DNA from: Callaeas wilsoni
Taxonomy: Eukaryota > Chordata > Aves > Passeriformes > Callaeidae
Length of the DNA: 64,000 nucleotides
Reading direction: 5' to 3'
NCBI GenBank assembly: GCA_013398955.1
Contig: VWPU01003045.1
Coordinates: forward strand, 1 to 64,000
Position 1 is the first letter of the stretch. Every line of letters starts with the position of its first letter. The translations under genes were made by a program, and so were the position numbers. This document shows positions 1 to 14,870 of this stretch, piece after piece. Under the pieces are notes generated by a model, which saw only the letters and a list, made by a program, of their open reading frames with translations, made no database searches and was not told where the DNA came from.

Positions 1-180
1 GGCCCCGGCGCTCCGGATCGGCCGCGCGACTCCGCCCCGCCGTGGCCCCGCCCCCGCGTGTCAATCAGCGCAGTGAGGCCCCGCCCCTCGCGGCCTCGGA
101 GGCTCCGCCCCTGCTGCCGCGCGCTCCGCCCCGAGCCGGGTCGCCTCACGGCCGCGCGCGGCGGGGCACGCCGGGTCACG
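1..180. promoter_or_regulatory. Edge of a CpG island with GC boxes
   Basis: The segment is extremely GC- and CpG-rich. It contains several CCGCCCC/CCCCGCCCC GC-box (SP1-type) motifs and a CAATCAG element near position 62. Base composition changes abruptly at about 180, where a CR1 element begins. In birds such islands usually mark promoters of broadly expressed genes. The transcribed part is presumably outside the window or starts here, and direction cannot be decided. A 90-codon open frame runs across it but shows no recognisable protein features, so it is not called as a gene. Confidence 0.6.
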
Positions 181-775
181 GAACCAGCGAATTACAGAAT
201 GGCAGAATTACAGAGTTAGAGAATCACAGAATCGCAGAATCATCGAATCATCAAGGCTGGAAGAGACCTTTAAGATCATCCAGTCGGATCGTCCACTCAG
301 CACTACCACGGTAACCCCTAAATCACTAAACCACACCACCCAGCGCCAGGTCCAGAAGCCTCTTGAACATCTTCAGGGATGGTGACCACCACCTCCATTC
401 CAATGCCTCACCACCCTAACAGTGAAAATTTTTTTCTGTCTAATCTGAATCTCTGCTGTCTCAGTTTAAGGCCATTTCCTCTGCTCCTGTCACAGACCAG
501 AGGAAATGGCAGAAGAGACCGGCCCCCACATCCCTACAGTCTCCTCTCAGGTAATTGTGGAGAGCAGTGGGCTCTCCTCCAGGCTGAACAGCCCCAGCTC
601 CCTCAGCCATTCCTCACAAGATGTGCTTCCTAGACCCTTCACGAGCCTTGTTGCCCCTTGCTGGCCACACCAGCACTTCAATGTCCTTTTTAACGTCAGA
701 GGCTCAGAACTGAGCACAGTACTCCCACCAATGCTGAGGGCAGGGGTCAGGACAGTGCTCACTGCTGCAGCCCGA
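181..775 (-). mobile_element. CR1 LINE fragment (3' end, reverse orientation)
   Basis: The left end is a run of degenerate octamers (CAGAATCG/CAGAATCATCGAATCA, 190-255). This is the complement of the CR1 3' tail. It is followed by the 'ggctggaagagaccttt..gatcatcc' block typical of bird CR1. Further on are the 'tctaatctgaatctctgctgtctcagttt' region and the 'ctccaggctgaacagccccagctccctcagcc' region. After about 690 the match decays. The element is 5'-truncated, as most CR1 copies are, and codes for nothing intact. It inserted at the border of the CpG island. Confidence 0.85.
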
Positions 776-3700
776 GTGTTGGGGGGCTGGGATCAGGGCT
801 AGAGTTGGAGATGGAGCCAGGCCTGGAGCCAGTGTCAGAGCCAAAGCTGGAGCTTTACGGCAGCGCTCAGCCCTTCCCCACCTGCCAAGTTTCATTTCCC
901 AGGCACCTGTCAGCCACTGCCCTGAACCTGTCGCCCTCCACTCCCCATCTGCCTCTACCAACCTCCCAGACCCCCTTGCCTCCGTCACAGCCTGGCAGAA
1001 ATGCCCGCTCTTGGGGAAGTCAAATGCCAGAGCCACACAACACCTCCCTGCACCGCTAGAGCACATTGCCATAGACCTGGCTGGGAGGAAGGGGAGTCCT
1101 GTCTCCAGATACCTGCATTCCCAGGGATTTGGCCTACCCTGGCTGTGAGCTTCACCACACTATGGGGCCCTGCGAGGCCTAGAGGTGAAGAAAGGCACAG
1201 AGATGACCATCAGCCACATATCCACCTCAGTGAAGCTGTGACTCATGCTGCTGCAGACTTTCAGGCCATTCACACTGAAATCTTTGTGGGATACCTTAAA
1301 CACTGCCCACGAAAGATCAGAGGAGAATGAGGCAAAGTGTGGCCCTTCTTGGCCATTGGTTGCAAGAGCTATGAGTTTCCTGCCAGTATTAAATCCTCAC
1401 AGATTGCCTCCTTGGCAGTAGACAAAATACAATGAAAAAAAATCCTTATGAGTTGTTGGTTATGAAAAAGAGCCGCAAAAATTGTTGTTTTCCCTCTATG
1501 GGCCAAGCCATGCCATTTTAAAGATATCTGTTCTAGAGAAAGAATTGTCATTCCTGGGTCTATCCGTGTGGTATCACCAGAGGAGCTGCAGTAATGGCAG
1601 GAAGGAATGAGTCAGCAGAACTCTTCTGCCATTTCACACAGAGGCAAAGGGGCATCTCTGTGAATGTACAGCACACAGGACATGCTCACACACCCAGCTG
1701 TTCTCCAGCCTCTGTCTTTCGCATGGATTCTTTTATGAAAAGAAATGACGAGATAGAAGGATACACAGCAGCCTGCGTGAGGGTAGACAGTCAGTGACAG
1801 GTCAACATCAGTGTGCTAAGAACTGCTGTTTGCTTTGGACAGACCTCCAGAAAATCAGATCTCTTCAGTATGGTCAGCTCTGGCCCGATCCTGAGCAGAG
1901 GTGAGCATTGACATTTCTCACTGGCCTCTCATCAGCCTCTCTTTAGATCATGCAAGGGGAGTGAAAGGCATCAGAGCAGTCCATCAGACAGCTATCACTC
2001 CTTAGTTAATGGCACAGGGACAGCAGAAGTACTGAAAATATTAGAAGGAAGCCATAAAACTGTGCCTGGGATGCCATTTACTACCAGTAAATGGAGGAAA
2101 TAACTGGTCTAACATGCCCCCTTTGTCAACAGGCTGACCTGATCTGCTGCTGTGCCTTGCTGGGTAACCATGAGCTGTGTCCCTGGTGGAGCTGCTCCGT
2201 CCTGTCACAAGAGCTATACAAAGGTCCATGTCTCACTCATCTCTGCACAGGTCCCATGGAGATCACCATAAACAAAGCCAAAACAGAGCAGAAAGAGAGT
2301 CAAAACAGTCAGCACTGGTGACTGGGTCTTATCTGGGGCCCTGTGAGCTCACTGCTCAGCTCTGCTGCTGAGGCATCCGCACATTCTGAGGCAAGCCGGT
2401 TCTTCCTGCCTCATTTTCCCTCTGTAAAAGAGGGAGAGCGATGCTCCCTGCCTTACTGGGAGGTTGCAGGTTTGCTTAAGCACCCTCCTCCAGCGTGGGC
2501 ATATGGAGGGGTTGTATGTCCGAATATTGTAATCATCACAATAATATTACCATAAAAACAAAGCAAAGCCCAAACCCATGAATAGAATTAAATTCTCAGC
2601 AATAAGAAGGGTAGCTGTACCAATCAGAGAGAAACCAAATTGACCGTGAGACAAGCAGAGAATGGATTAGCCTGTGCTTGACAGATGGTGCCAGGGACTG
2701 ATGTTTTTATTTCCCTTGAAGAGGAGCTTAGAGGAAGGGGGGTAGGGGAGGGTGAGGTAGGGCACGTTTAATAGAACAAAGCAGCAGGCTGTAGCAGCTC
2801 TGCTGAAAAACACTAAAAATACCAAAAGCAATTTCCAATTAGCTTGTAAGGGACATGCTACGTATCAGCTACAGGGTGAAAAACAGGATCAGCAGTATTG
2901 TACCACATGGCACTTTTAATTTTCAAAGCACCCTGAAAACATTAATTAATTCTCCTCTTACATAGGGAAATGCAGTGCAGTCAGCAGTTTGTTCCTTTAC
3001 TTCTTATGCCAGGTTTTGGGAAGACCCTGGGCCTTTTCCACGGCTGATTCATATCACAATAGCTCAAATTACTCTGGAGAAGCCAGTCCTCTCTGCAGCA
3101 CTACTGAGCAAAAAAGGCTATGTTAAATCTGGAACTTAATGAATGAGAGACAGGGGAGATGCCCATACTCAATAGCCTTAGTAAGACCCACCTTTAATAT
3201 TTATCCCATCTAAAGTCATTTTTCAGTGCTGTGAGCTACTCTGTAGGAAGCATTTCAGAGAGAATTGGGTAACTGAGGAATTAATCACAATCTCAGACAG
3301 AACTGTGTAGTGAAACTCAACCACCAACATATTGATCTAATTAAAACCTGTGACAAAACTTCAGTGGAATTCAGTGGGACCTGGGTACATCCCACTGAAT
3401 GAGTGTCAGGGCTTGGGCGCTGCTTGTGCATGTCTTCTCCCTTTAAAAAGAAAAGCTTACAGCTCAGTGGTTTTTGCTCCTGCTCTGTCTCCAGAACCAC
3501 TAATCATTTTTTGGTACACTTGTGGATTCCCCTGTGGCAAAGTTAAGCCTACCAAACCAGGCATGCCTGAGGTGGGACAATGATGCAGTGGGATTTTCCA
3601 CTGCTGTTTCCTCCATGCCCAGGATTTCTGGCAGCAGAGAGGAGGCAGCTGAAATACAGAGCCAGGCTTACAGGCTGTAATCTCTCTGGGAGACAGCGTG

Positions 3701-6700
3701 ACTCCTCGCTGCCCCCTCTGTGCCTTCTCAGCTTTGCCTCGCATCAAAGGCTGGGTTCATCCCACGAGCTGCTCTTGTTATTTGGCAGTGGCTACTGATA
3801 GCCTGTGTTTTTCAGAAGAGATGGTACAGCCTGCAGCTTCATTCTCATAAGGTAAGCGTACTGACACGCACAAAAATGTAATTGTCTTTCATTTGAAGTC
3901 ACAAGCAGACACACACTGCTCTTGGCTCACCTGAAAGCTGACACAAGCACAAGTGCTACTTACAGATATTTTTTCAGATGGCTGCATTTTTTGCCAGGGG
4001 AAATTATTTGTATAGTTAATCTCAATATCAAAAGATGAAGGTCAATGATGAAGCAGTCCCTCCATACCCTCTCCATAATGACAGAGCTGGTCTCATTACC
4101 CTGTCACCATACCTACTAGCTGTTGGCCAGATTTTAAAAGGTGTTTAAGTGTAAAACCTCAAAAGACCCAGGAGCCATATCAGAGAAAGTACTTAATGTC
4201 CAAAGAGGGACTTTGAATTTCCGTGCAATTATTAAGACATCAGGAATGGAGCCAGTAAGCAGGCCTGATGCCAGGGAACGCAGAACGCTCTCCTGCAGAA
4301 GCGAGGAGTCATCGCTGTGCACACGGCAGTTCAGCGAGGCCGGCAGACGGACACAGAGCCCCCTGAAGCCAGGCACTCTTGCAGGGAGCCTCACTGCCAT
4401 GCCCTAGCAAAGAATGCAAGGTTGCTAAGTAGGATGAGTGGTGATACAAACATATCACAGTGGGGCAAGGATCTTGCAGGGTTTTTTCATTGCTAAGTCT
4501 TCTCTTTTTTGGTCCTCCGCAGTGGAGGACAGTTACTAATTAGGTTTTAGTCTGCAAATCCTGTCTCACAGATCCTTTCCAGTGGCAATGCTCTGCAAGA
4601 CCACATATGTTATCACTCTGTTATTTGGGGGAGATTTTGTCAGGTATCCAACTCATGGATGACAGCACTTGATTATGCCACTTCCTCCACGCAAAGGCTT
4701 GGTTTGATGCACGTGTGTGTGAGTGGAGAGAAGATGCCATGGGGTGGTGCGCCACTGACCCAGCTGATGCAATGAGCCAGCTGCCAACTCCCCTGTATTT
4801 TATAGCAGGTGATTTCAAGGGAGCTTTTATCCTCAGCTGAGAAGGTAAATCTGGAACCATTGCCTTGGCACAGAAAAACATCACAACAGCCGTCTACCAG
4901 GAGATAAACAGTTTGGGGGAGAGCAGCTACTCCAAGCACGTGGACTTCATCAGACAGTCTGGGCTGTCCCTATTGTTTGTGAGCACTGGGTGAGAACAAA
5001 GACAGATTGGGCTAGAAAGGGCCCCATGCAGAGACATTCAGAGCCTGTACAGAACAGGACACTTTAATGTCTGCACTGGATCGCTGGGGTTTTTTTATAT
5101 AATCAGAGGAATCTACTGCCTTGGGAATATATAAATGTACACACACCTGAGGCCCAGATGAATTCCCATAACTGTTTCTTTTTTGGTTGCACTTACCAAG
5201 AGATGAAACTGGTTTGTTAGCAATTGTCACTTCACAGACAGGGGAGTGAGAAGAAATCTTTGTAGCACTGTCAGTCTTTTCCCCATTCGCTGATCCTGGA
5301 GCTCTGGGTGGAGTTTCCCAGCTACAGTCAACATAGCATTTCCTCAAAGGTCTTGAAGCTGATTCAGTATTGCTTTCAGTCTTTTAACAGTACCACCCCC
5401 TGCTTAGGAGGCACACTTCTGAGTGTCAAAGGTGAGCCTGTTTAAAGGAAAACAGCCAGCCTCACTCTAGGCTTACTACTCTCTTTTGTTCACAGATATC
5501 TACCCAAAGACATTTACCAAAGATGCTAAATTCAGGGGGAACAGAGTGAAAAAGGCAAGCAGAGCCTGGGGGAAGAAACAAATAAAGCCCAAATAAAAAG
5601 GGGAGACAGGAGATATAAGGGAAGGGAACAGGACGTGAAAATCTACTCAATAAACAGCTTCATCCATACCACTGAAATGGTGGGGTAGAGACTTGGTTTG
5701 TGATCCTTTTGATGCCCTAATAATCCTTGGTCATTGTCAAGCAGTCCAACAGTGAAGGTACAATGCATGTGAGCCCAGGAGGAGAGCTCAGCAGATGTGT
5801 GTCCATGTTTAACACCAGTCTCCAGGATGGAGAAACCTTGAGAAGGGAGACTTCACATCTGGTTTCTGTCTGGCAGCTGTGACACGTGGGTGGCAGCACT
5901 TCCTGCAGGGACAGCATGTTTCAGCAAGTGAAGGCTGTGAGAGAAGCCCACACCTGAGGGAACAGAAAACCTCCAGCTCCCCTTCTGCAAGTGCTTCAGA
6001 GGTCTTCGAGGGGGCTGTCCTAAGTCCAGCTGCCCAGCTGAGTAAACAGTAATATGTTTGCCTCTGGGGCAGCCTAGGAGACATGATCCATGGTTTATTC
6101 TAGGGCATTCCTGAGACCTCCACAGAAATCAGAAAGGATTTCTTTCCTTCCCAGGTACAATAGTAGCAAAAAGGAGGAAGCTCTCTGCAGGTCTTACATC
6201 AGAACACACAGCATCACACACACAAAATTTTTCAAGTACTTTGCTAAGCTGAGTAAGCAATGCAGTTCTTGCTGCAGAGATAAACATTAGGAATACAAGA
6301 GAGTACAAGCAAATGATCTGAAGCCCCTTGTCCTGCCAGAGGGGGAACTGCAGGCTTAGGCCAGGAGCACAAGGCAAGGAGTCCCCCATTTGTTTGCTTT
6401 CCAGGCTCCATTTTGGATGAAAGCCCAAAGGAAGGGTGCTTGAGGGTTTTCATGTGGCCAGTTGCTTATATGTTGAGTAAAGTAATTATTCAGCACATGT
6501 GACTGGCCTTGCGCAGGGCAGGCTCTGAGTTCCACTAGCAAGTGACTTTTAGTAAAGGCAGCCTGAGTTCCTCATAAGCCAGTGAAATAGGTGAGAACAA
6601 GAACAATAAGAATTACTAGAGGTTTAAACTCAGATGAGCTCACAAAACTGTAGCACAGGACTCATGTAAGCAACCCCCAATATGCCTGATTCAGTTTTCT

Positions 6701-9700
6701 CATTTCACTGGGACTCCTCATGCAGATTGCTCACATTTGGCAGAGGTGAGCAAGCTCCCTTCCTAGGTTTGCAGGACGTGACGTGAGGGGGATATTTGCC
6801 TTCACACATGATTATGCATCAACAAGTGTAACATAGGTAGGCAAGAGGGCATCAGCAGTGCAGGGAACTGAGCTGTAGCAATGACCACTCCATCCTGTGC
6901 TCTACTGACCTGTACACTCAGCAGAGCACAGGATGGAGGGCATGGCAGTCTAGGTCCTTGAAGAGAAAGTCTGTAGGGGAAGAGATGGAGACTCCATGCA
7001 TTTTGAGGGAGCAGAAAGCAGGAACAAAGCAAAAAAGCACCCCAGTAAGTTGCCAATAAAGCATTGAAGAGTATTTCATCATACTGTTGTTGCATCATTA
7101 TTAGTCAAGCTTCTAGACATCTGCTAATGTGACAGCTATTTATTATTATTACAGTGTTTAGACAGATTTCTAAAAGGCATCATGTAGGTGCCTCACTTCT
7201 GTTCATTTCAGAGAGATTTAGGCAATAGGGACTTCGCTCATAGTGCAGCCTCAGCCTGGAATGTGGGAGGCTAGTTGAAGTGATCACCCCTTCATGAGCC
7301 TCTAAACAGCAAAAAACAAATGGCCTTTCTCAGGTGCCCTGTTAAAATCTAGACCAATCGATCTAGTTTGGAAAGACTCGTTAGACTGAACTAATTAACT
7401 ACTCTTGGCCCTTGAAAGGCACATGGTGGAAAACAGCCTCCAGAGTATTTGCCAGGGCACAGCAATGGCCTCATGCTCCCAGAGGGCAGGCAAGCCAGCA
7501 GCTGGAGGCAGTGCCGGCACAGGCAGTGCCCTCAGGGATGGCACATAGTCCCACAAGACCTAAACACAGCCCCTGGCGAGGCCAGTCAGTGCAACTAAGG
7601 TCTTTGAGTGCCCTCAGAGCCATGACTATATTTTAGAGGTAGAATGGCACCACTAGCCAAGGAAGTGGATGATAGGGACAGATTCATTTGAATTTCTTGA
7701 AGTACAGCACTTATGTTGGAATTTCCTAATTCTTGTTTTTCAAAAACTCAGCTATTGTGACTTGGAGTGACTTTTCTCCATGGAAATGTACTGACCTCTG
7801 TCTAGTGGAATCTCGGGTTCAAATCTGATCACTTAGCAAGAGAAACATGTCTGATCTCATTCCAATCCCTTGCAGATTTTTGCCCAAAAAATCATGCAGA
7901 CACTTGGCAGCTTCTAATTCACTTTGGGGAGATCCAATTTTAGATAGTTGAGAACAAACTAATTCAAGAAGCACATCACAAGGACTGGGATGCTTTTAAA
8001 CTTGGTACTCAATTGACCTGTGTTTTCCTCTTTTCCTGTCTCCCAGTATCAATTCAGTAGCGATCTCACAGAGCCCTTCCATGCTTCTCCTCCTCTGACA
8101 GATAAAATCTGGTAGTCAAACCTGCTGGGGATTTGGGCTTTGTGTAAGGGGTTTTTTTTTCTTCCTTTGCTACCTTAAGCTGAGAAGCAAACTCAGACAC
8201 TCACAGAGCGCAGACAGTGTAACTGCCTGTGTGCAAAGGGAGCTGGTTTCTCCCAGGTCTTGTAAATCACGAGCAAATGTGTTTCTGTTTGGAATACTTG
8301 TGGGTAGCTCCCAAAGGAATAGACCAATGCAGTACTCCTTCCCCCAAAACAGCGAGCAAACAAGATAAATCCAGTGATACTTACACATGAAAAAATAGGA
8401 GCTGATTAAACACAAGGAACAGCTCAGAACTAGGGCAGGAAAGCAAAATGACAGAGCCAAGAAATGGATTAAAAAAATTAATCAGTCAAATCAGTTTGAA
8501 ACACCAGGAAAAGCTTTCTTTCCCTGGCAAATTCTCTTGAGCACTTGATAAGTAACTGAAAGGAGAGCTGAGCCATGTGTCAGGCAGGTGAGTTTTCTGT
8601 GGTGGTTAATTATCCCCGCTTTCTGAAGGCGCTTTTAGTGGCTATCGATAGCGTGTGACGCATCGCTCCTGCCTACATCCCTAACTTCGGGGACAGTGAT
8701 GCACACATGAGCCACGTTAAGTTGCCACACAGCCCTCCACGGGCAGCCCACATTGTGGCATCCGTGCTGGCTCACTGTCACTAATCCTTGTCGTTTGCTG
8801 CTGCAAAAGGAACACGGTGACTCTCGGGGCAGGGGGTGGGTGTCACTGTGCAGTGACTCACTGTGTGCCCCTCCCCGCCCCTTCCCCGTGCGCAAACACA
8901 GTTGGGACAGAACAAGAGATGGTTGTTAAATGATCGATTTAAATTAACCAAGACTTCATTGATCGCGGGTTTTTATCTTGGGTGACCTGGGAGATTTTCT
9001 TTTGTGTGGCATAGCTCTGTCTGCAATTGACTCATCACACTTGAGGGCAGATGATACTTAGCCCTGTCCTAGCTATTAAATTACTGCTCTGCAGCTTGTT
9101 TGTTTAATGTGTCCCCCGGTTCCTTGGCCCAAACCCACAATCTGATCGTTCATTTGCATGCAGGCAGGGGCAAGCTCCAGCTCGGAGTCAGCTGTTCAAC
9201 ACAACAGTCTGGGTAGTGCTGGGACAAAGCAGAGAAACATAAAGTAAATTGGAAGCCAGAGATATTTATCTTGTCACCACTGTTTAAAGTAAGCAGACTG
9301 AGCAAACAGTGAGCTGAAATAACTGTGTATAAAAAACACTTGAAAATAGCCTGAGGTGCTTTGTTAAGGCAGGAGACCACCTTACAAATGAGACCTTTTA
9401 TGCATATCCCACTGTAATATCATAACTCAATGGTTTTCTTGCCTTAAGCAAACCAGCATTCAGGACTTTTCTCACAGGCTATTTGTCCTTGCTGTGCACG
9501 GCTTGATTCACCACTGCTTTGCTTTTTGTGGAGTCATTTAAGCCTGGGCTAAGTTATGCGATCCCTCCTCTCTGGAAGAGTGTTATAGAATTATAAATAC
9601 TCAACATGAGACAGGACAGTTTAGAAATCAATTTTTGGCTCATGACACCAGCTCTCAAACCGAGAGCCACAGCATCGAGGAATTTTTCCTACCAGCTGAG

Positions 9701-12700
9701 CAGGACTCAGCTTTCCAACTAACGCTGCTGTTTTTCTTCCTTTCTAGAAATCAGCCACTGTGGAAAGGCAAATACAGGAAGTAATTTCCTGACATTGCTC
9801 TCCTGGTAGTTTTATGTATAACTGTTGGAGCCATAGCTAGACTGAGCTGTGGCTTGGGAGGGAAAAGGAGGCCCTCTGTGCTATGGTGAGCAGAAGAGGA
9901 GGTCTCCACATGGGACTCAAGTGAGTCTATGCCAAGAAAAAGTGCAAAATGCAAGGACTTTGCTGTTAGTCCTACAAGCAAATCACCTTTAGTGCTCCAT
10001 GTGATGGTAGAAACACATCTCAACTGTTTTTTTCTATACAGACTCATGTATTAAAGTAGAAGGGAGGTTAAGGAATTTGTTACATCCAGTCAGGCATAAA
10101 CAGCCCTTCAAAGTACGGAAGAGATGTGGTGAGTAGGTGCAGGTTCCTTCTCCTGTGCCCTGTGCCTGCTGTGACTGCAGGCTCTGGGGACCTACACTGC
10201 ACACACTTCATGCTGCCTTACACTCTCTCAGGCATCAAGAAAATCAATTCCAAGCTTTGTTCACAGACATTTTCCATATCTTTCCTATTTTAAGCCTTGC
10301 TCCTGCCCTCTGAGGCCCTCAGTGGGACCTGGGAGCTGAAAGGGAAATATTTCAGGTTGCAGTTGTGAATACTCCTGAATATAGCCTTTAGAGAAGTTCT
10401 GATGCTTGAGAGAAAGGGGTTAATCTGTTCCCAGTTGGGAGTAGTCTGCAGGCAGGGATTTGCAAGGCAGTAAGGGCTGTACCAGATGTGAGGGCAGTGA
10501 TTAACTCACCGCCTGGATCACTGAGGAGCTGTGCGTAATTGGCACCTTATTTTAGCGGCTTTTAGGATCTGGTCTATAATTAAGAGTTTAGATTAAATTC
10601 ACCCTGATTTGAAAGAGAGAAGCTGAGAAAACAGGGATTGTCTGGGTCCATAATGGTCTGGGCTTTATCCCTTCTTGAAGGGGAGGGAAGAAAAGCTTTA
10701 GGAATCCAGCCGTTTCTGTCACAGTGTTACTCTGATTTTGTTAGAGTCAAACAGAAGCTTTTCCTACTCAAGACAGTGTGAATTCTCAAGAAGTGCTTAT
10801 TTTTAAAAGGAGTGATTCACAGATACTTATTTTTATTTAAAGATGAATTGTTTTCTGGGGGATTTAAATCTTCCTTGACAGTGTCTGTAACTTGACATAC
10901 CACAAAGCAGGGCTGTCACATAGCAATTGGAGGATAATACTGAGGAGAAACTGGCTATTCTCGTTGGGCTGTCTGGATGGGAAGGAGCTGCAGACAGTGA
11001 GCAAACACAGCCACGTGAAACACTGCTAGAAGCAACCTCAAGAGGTCATCTCTGTTGCTAGGCAGGATCCACTAACACAAGCAGGGAAAGGAAAATTAAC
11101 CTCAGAAAATTGTTTCAGCTTTAATAATTCAGGCTGAAGATGACACTTTGGAACAGATTTGATCTTTAGATGCAGATTTTTATAGTGTATGTAACCTTCC
11201 CCCTTTATTTTTCTTTCCTATCCCACTTCACTCTGAGTGGGGAATGATTCTCAGCCCAAGCTCATGACTGATTTTGTCTGGAGTTGACATCTGTGCTGGT
11301 GGCACCCATCGTGATCCCACCAGTGGAAATAAACCACCTGGAAAATTTGTGCCAGGAGACCTTGTGTGGACAGCCCTCTTGGGGGCGACAGCACTTTTTA
11401 ATTAACTGGCAGAAACTGTCGGTGGGGAATGATTGCTGGTTCCATCTGAGGGGAGCAATCCCAGCTGCAGGCTGTAATTCCTGTTACCTGTACAGTGGAA
11501 AAATCTCCCAGCATTAGCCCTTTTTTCCTCTCAGAGGAGCTAAAAATATGCTCTTTGAAAATAGAGGGATACTGGTTTAAAGACGGTGGAAGAGGGAAGA
11601 AGCAGAGATATCTGGGACCTATGTGGAGGGCACACTGACAAATTTCCAAAGTGTTTTCAGGGACAGCGATTCACAGGGAGTATTGGGTTCTGAAAATTAT
11701 GTTCATCTGTCCCACAACTAATTATTTCAGTGGATTACTCGCTGCTGGCTTTGGCAGGGCTTTTTATTTGATTTCCAAAAAGAGGCTGCAATCTTCAGTC
11801 CCATCTCACCTGCTTGGGGCACACTGGCCAAGAAAAGGTCCGTGAGGACAACATGGCACTTGTCTTGGCAAGGGAAAGGAAGAATATCGACTGGCATTTT
11901 GGGGGGCAAAAGGAGAGCTCTCTGTTCACATTAGTCTTGGACTGTTTGGTTTAGGTCTGGTTTTATTTTTTTATTCTGTACAGTGAGAAGCTCCTGGGAT
12001 CAAATTAAAATGTGAAAATATGAACTTTCTTGGAAAAAAGTGCAAAACACTTCCAGCTTCTTGAGTTATAGGGTCCTGATATCAAACCAAGGTGGCTTGC
12101 ATTGGGCTAATGAGGTGGATCCTACCCTGCCAGCTCAAACCTTCCTGCTGTAGCAGGACTGGTGCCTGCTCACCAGGAAAACATGAGGCTTCCAACTTGA
12201 GCCAGCTCAAGAGCTGCACCAAGGCCTGCTGAGCTGTCCCTCCAGCCAGGCAGTCTGGGCAGTGGGGCTTGGTAACCTCCTTAGTTGTGCTGGTGAAAAT
12301 CATCTCAACTCGAGGCTCACCATCCAGTGAGAAGCTTGAAGCAACAGCAGCAGCAGCAAAATCTGAGGGAGAGGGCTTGGAGTCCCGGAGTGTCTGATCA
12401 TAAATCTTGGGAAATCCCAAAGAAGCCTTGCACTCAGATATGAATGTGGTGGCTCTCATTCACACTTCTAGCAGATGTTTATCCAAATGCCATCAACTGC
12501 TGTTTGCAAAGGGATTAAAGGGTACAGGAGCCACTGAGGTCTCTCTTACCTAGACCTGGGTTTAACCATTTCAAGTGTAATTGCAGTTTCCACCTTAGAG
12601 CAAACTGCTCTTGGTTACTTACTTACTTTTTCATGCTTCCACTTTTCTGAAGGATCTGCAGATCCTCCAAGTGCAATGAAATATACTGACACATTTAATC

Positions 12701-14800
12701 AGTGTTGATTCCCTGAAGAAAGCACTGGGAAACAGCATTTAGAGACAAGAGCTGAGCATGCTGCATTTGCCAACCATATGCTGGGATATTTTCTTTCATA
12801 CTGGGCTCCAACAGTAGCTTGTATTTACAGGCATAGAGTTGGAAACAACACAGATTGGGAGTAAACAGCATTCAAAAATCCTGTTCAGATTTAGCGTCCT
12901 TTATTTCAGAGAAGGAAGCACAAGGAAGGAAAAATCAGTAAACAAGGTAAGGGCAGATCACATGAGAGGCTACTGAGTGAGCCACAGTTCTCCTTGGCAT
13001 CCCAGCAAAGAGGAGTTAAAAGGCATGATATGAAGGAGGACAATTTGCAGGTGTTTATAGGGAAGATGAAATGATGATGGCTGTAAGAAGGAAACACTCC
13101 ATGGAACTGGCTGGTTGCCAAATCCCACCATCAAGTGGCTTCTGATGAATAGTATAGGCCAGGGTTATGCCAGATTTGCATTGCTTCCACATGCACACAG
13201 GAGAGAAAGAATGGACCAAGTTGCCTTATCCTTTCAGCAGGTCACAGGACTGCTCCTGTTCTGATGAACCTCTCACTGCTCCACACTGGTTCCTCACGCC
13301 TTTCCAGCCCATGGAACTTGCTCTGCCCCAGACTGGAAGGCAGCTGTGCTGGGGACAGGGAGCACTATGGACATTCCAGGACAAGTACATGTATGAGTAA
13401 CCGCAGAGATGAGGCAGCCAGGATACTGCTTACAGTGAACCGGAAAAGCAGCTGTTTTGAAGGACCTTCTTAAAACCTGAATTCTTTGGTGCGACACAAG
13501 TTGTGCAGAAATGCACAGCTCTTAAGCCTAGGGTTTTTTTGAAAGGGAGGCCCATCTCCAAAATGTGCTCCCTGCCTGCCTTGACTGCCTCTCTCTTCCA
13601 GCATCTACCATCTGCAGAAAGACCCCTCACCCTTTTCCTCTCCCACAGAGCCCACTTCACCTTACAAGCTGCTGTGAACTGGGGCCTTTCTCTCCATACA
13701 GTCCTTGTCTTACTGACCAACTTGCTCTGCTCCAAAGGCTATATGCTGTTGGTGAATCTCCATGGGACTGACAGGAGCCAGCACAGAGAGGGAAGCCCAA
13801 GCTGCTTTGGGTCAATGAGATATTCATTTAGGTTCTGCTCTTTAAGATACTTTGCTGCCATAGCTAAGAGTGGTGGGTATGGCAATATTTCATAGGGCTT
13901 CCATGGCTTTGTAGCCAGGACAGACAGGAGGCTGTAGCAAGCAGTTGCTGTGCACATGTGAGGCTGTATTTACTATCCTAAACCAAGAAGGACATTTTAG
14001 CCTGGTTTTCTAAGGAAACAAAGCTTATGCTCTCACGCTGCTTTTCCATCTGTTTCCCCTTTGATTGTTCCTCAGCAAGTCTGGAGCCCGTTGGCCAGTG
14101 TCAGCCAAATTTGACCATGGAACAGTGTGTGCTTCCCTCTGCGGAGAGATGGGTGGCTTGATGCAGGAGAAGGCAGGGATAACCCAGCTCTTTAATTGGG
14201 AAAGGCCAGAGCCAACTGAACCGGAATGCTGGCTTGGCCTGTCAGCCCACGCTTGGCTCTGGGTCCATCACAGCTTGTGCCCAGCCATGGAGGCTGGGTA
14301 AGACCTTGGCTACCTCGGCTAGTAACTGTGCCTGGTGGGGAGAGTTTCCTCCCTAACCATTGTGCTAATCAGCTGAAGCCTGCGAGATGATATCTGATAA
14401 ACCTGGGCTCTCTAAGAAAGTATCTCGTAGCTATTTTGTGTTTAAGTGATTCAAAGTATCTTGATAGGAGATGATATACTATAAAACCCCTAATTTTCTC
14501 AAGAATTTATATTTTGACCTGACAGTATTTTGAGGAAACCCTTTGAGAGATGTCTTTTTGCAGAGCAATCACAATTGTTATTATAAACACACGCCCCTAT
14601 CAGTCCCTCTGTCTGACCTCGCACCATCAGATAAGCAGGCTTAGCCTTCACATGTCCATAGGGATTACTTTATATCTGTCCATGGCAGTGGCTGGGATAA
14701 AGTGATCTTTTCTGCAAACCCAGTTTAGCCTTTAGGAAGTTACTGCTTACTCATGTGTTAACCTCAGCTCTGAGGAGGTGACCAAAGACAGGCAGACTGC
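776..14800. other. Long stretch with no recognised gene
   Basis: No coding region, RNA gene or recognisable repeat could be supported here. A short GGAGCC(A)-type imperfect hexamer run sits at about 790-850, just after the CR1. Open frames are short, lack domain features and overlap on both strands, as expected by chance. A 125-codon minus frame at 12,082-12,459 was inspected and shows no recognisable domain. Distant regulatory elements could be present but cannot be seen without cross-species comparison. Confidence 0.5.
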
Positions 14801-14821
14801 AGCTTGCCTGTGCTAGTGAGC

Positions 14822-14870
14822 TATAAATAAAGAGGAGCCTGCAGCTACAGCTGCCTGTGCTCTGCTGCAG
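14822..14870 (+). promoter_or_regulatory. TATA-like site followed by a splice-donor match
   Basis: TATAAATA lies at 14,822-14,829. About 40 bases later a good donor match, CTGCAG|GTAAAT, has its junction after 14,870. The spacing would allow only a very short non-coding first exon. No downstream exon can be tied to it. This may equally be a chance match in AT-rich DNA. Confidence 0.15.

Noticed and set aside
12082..12459. 125-codon minus-strand frame including a short CAG-type run
   Set aside because: No recognisable domain, no splice context, and the trinucleotide run has only four units.
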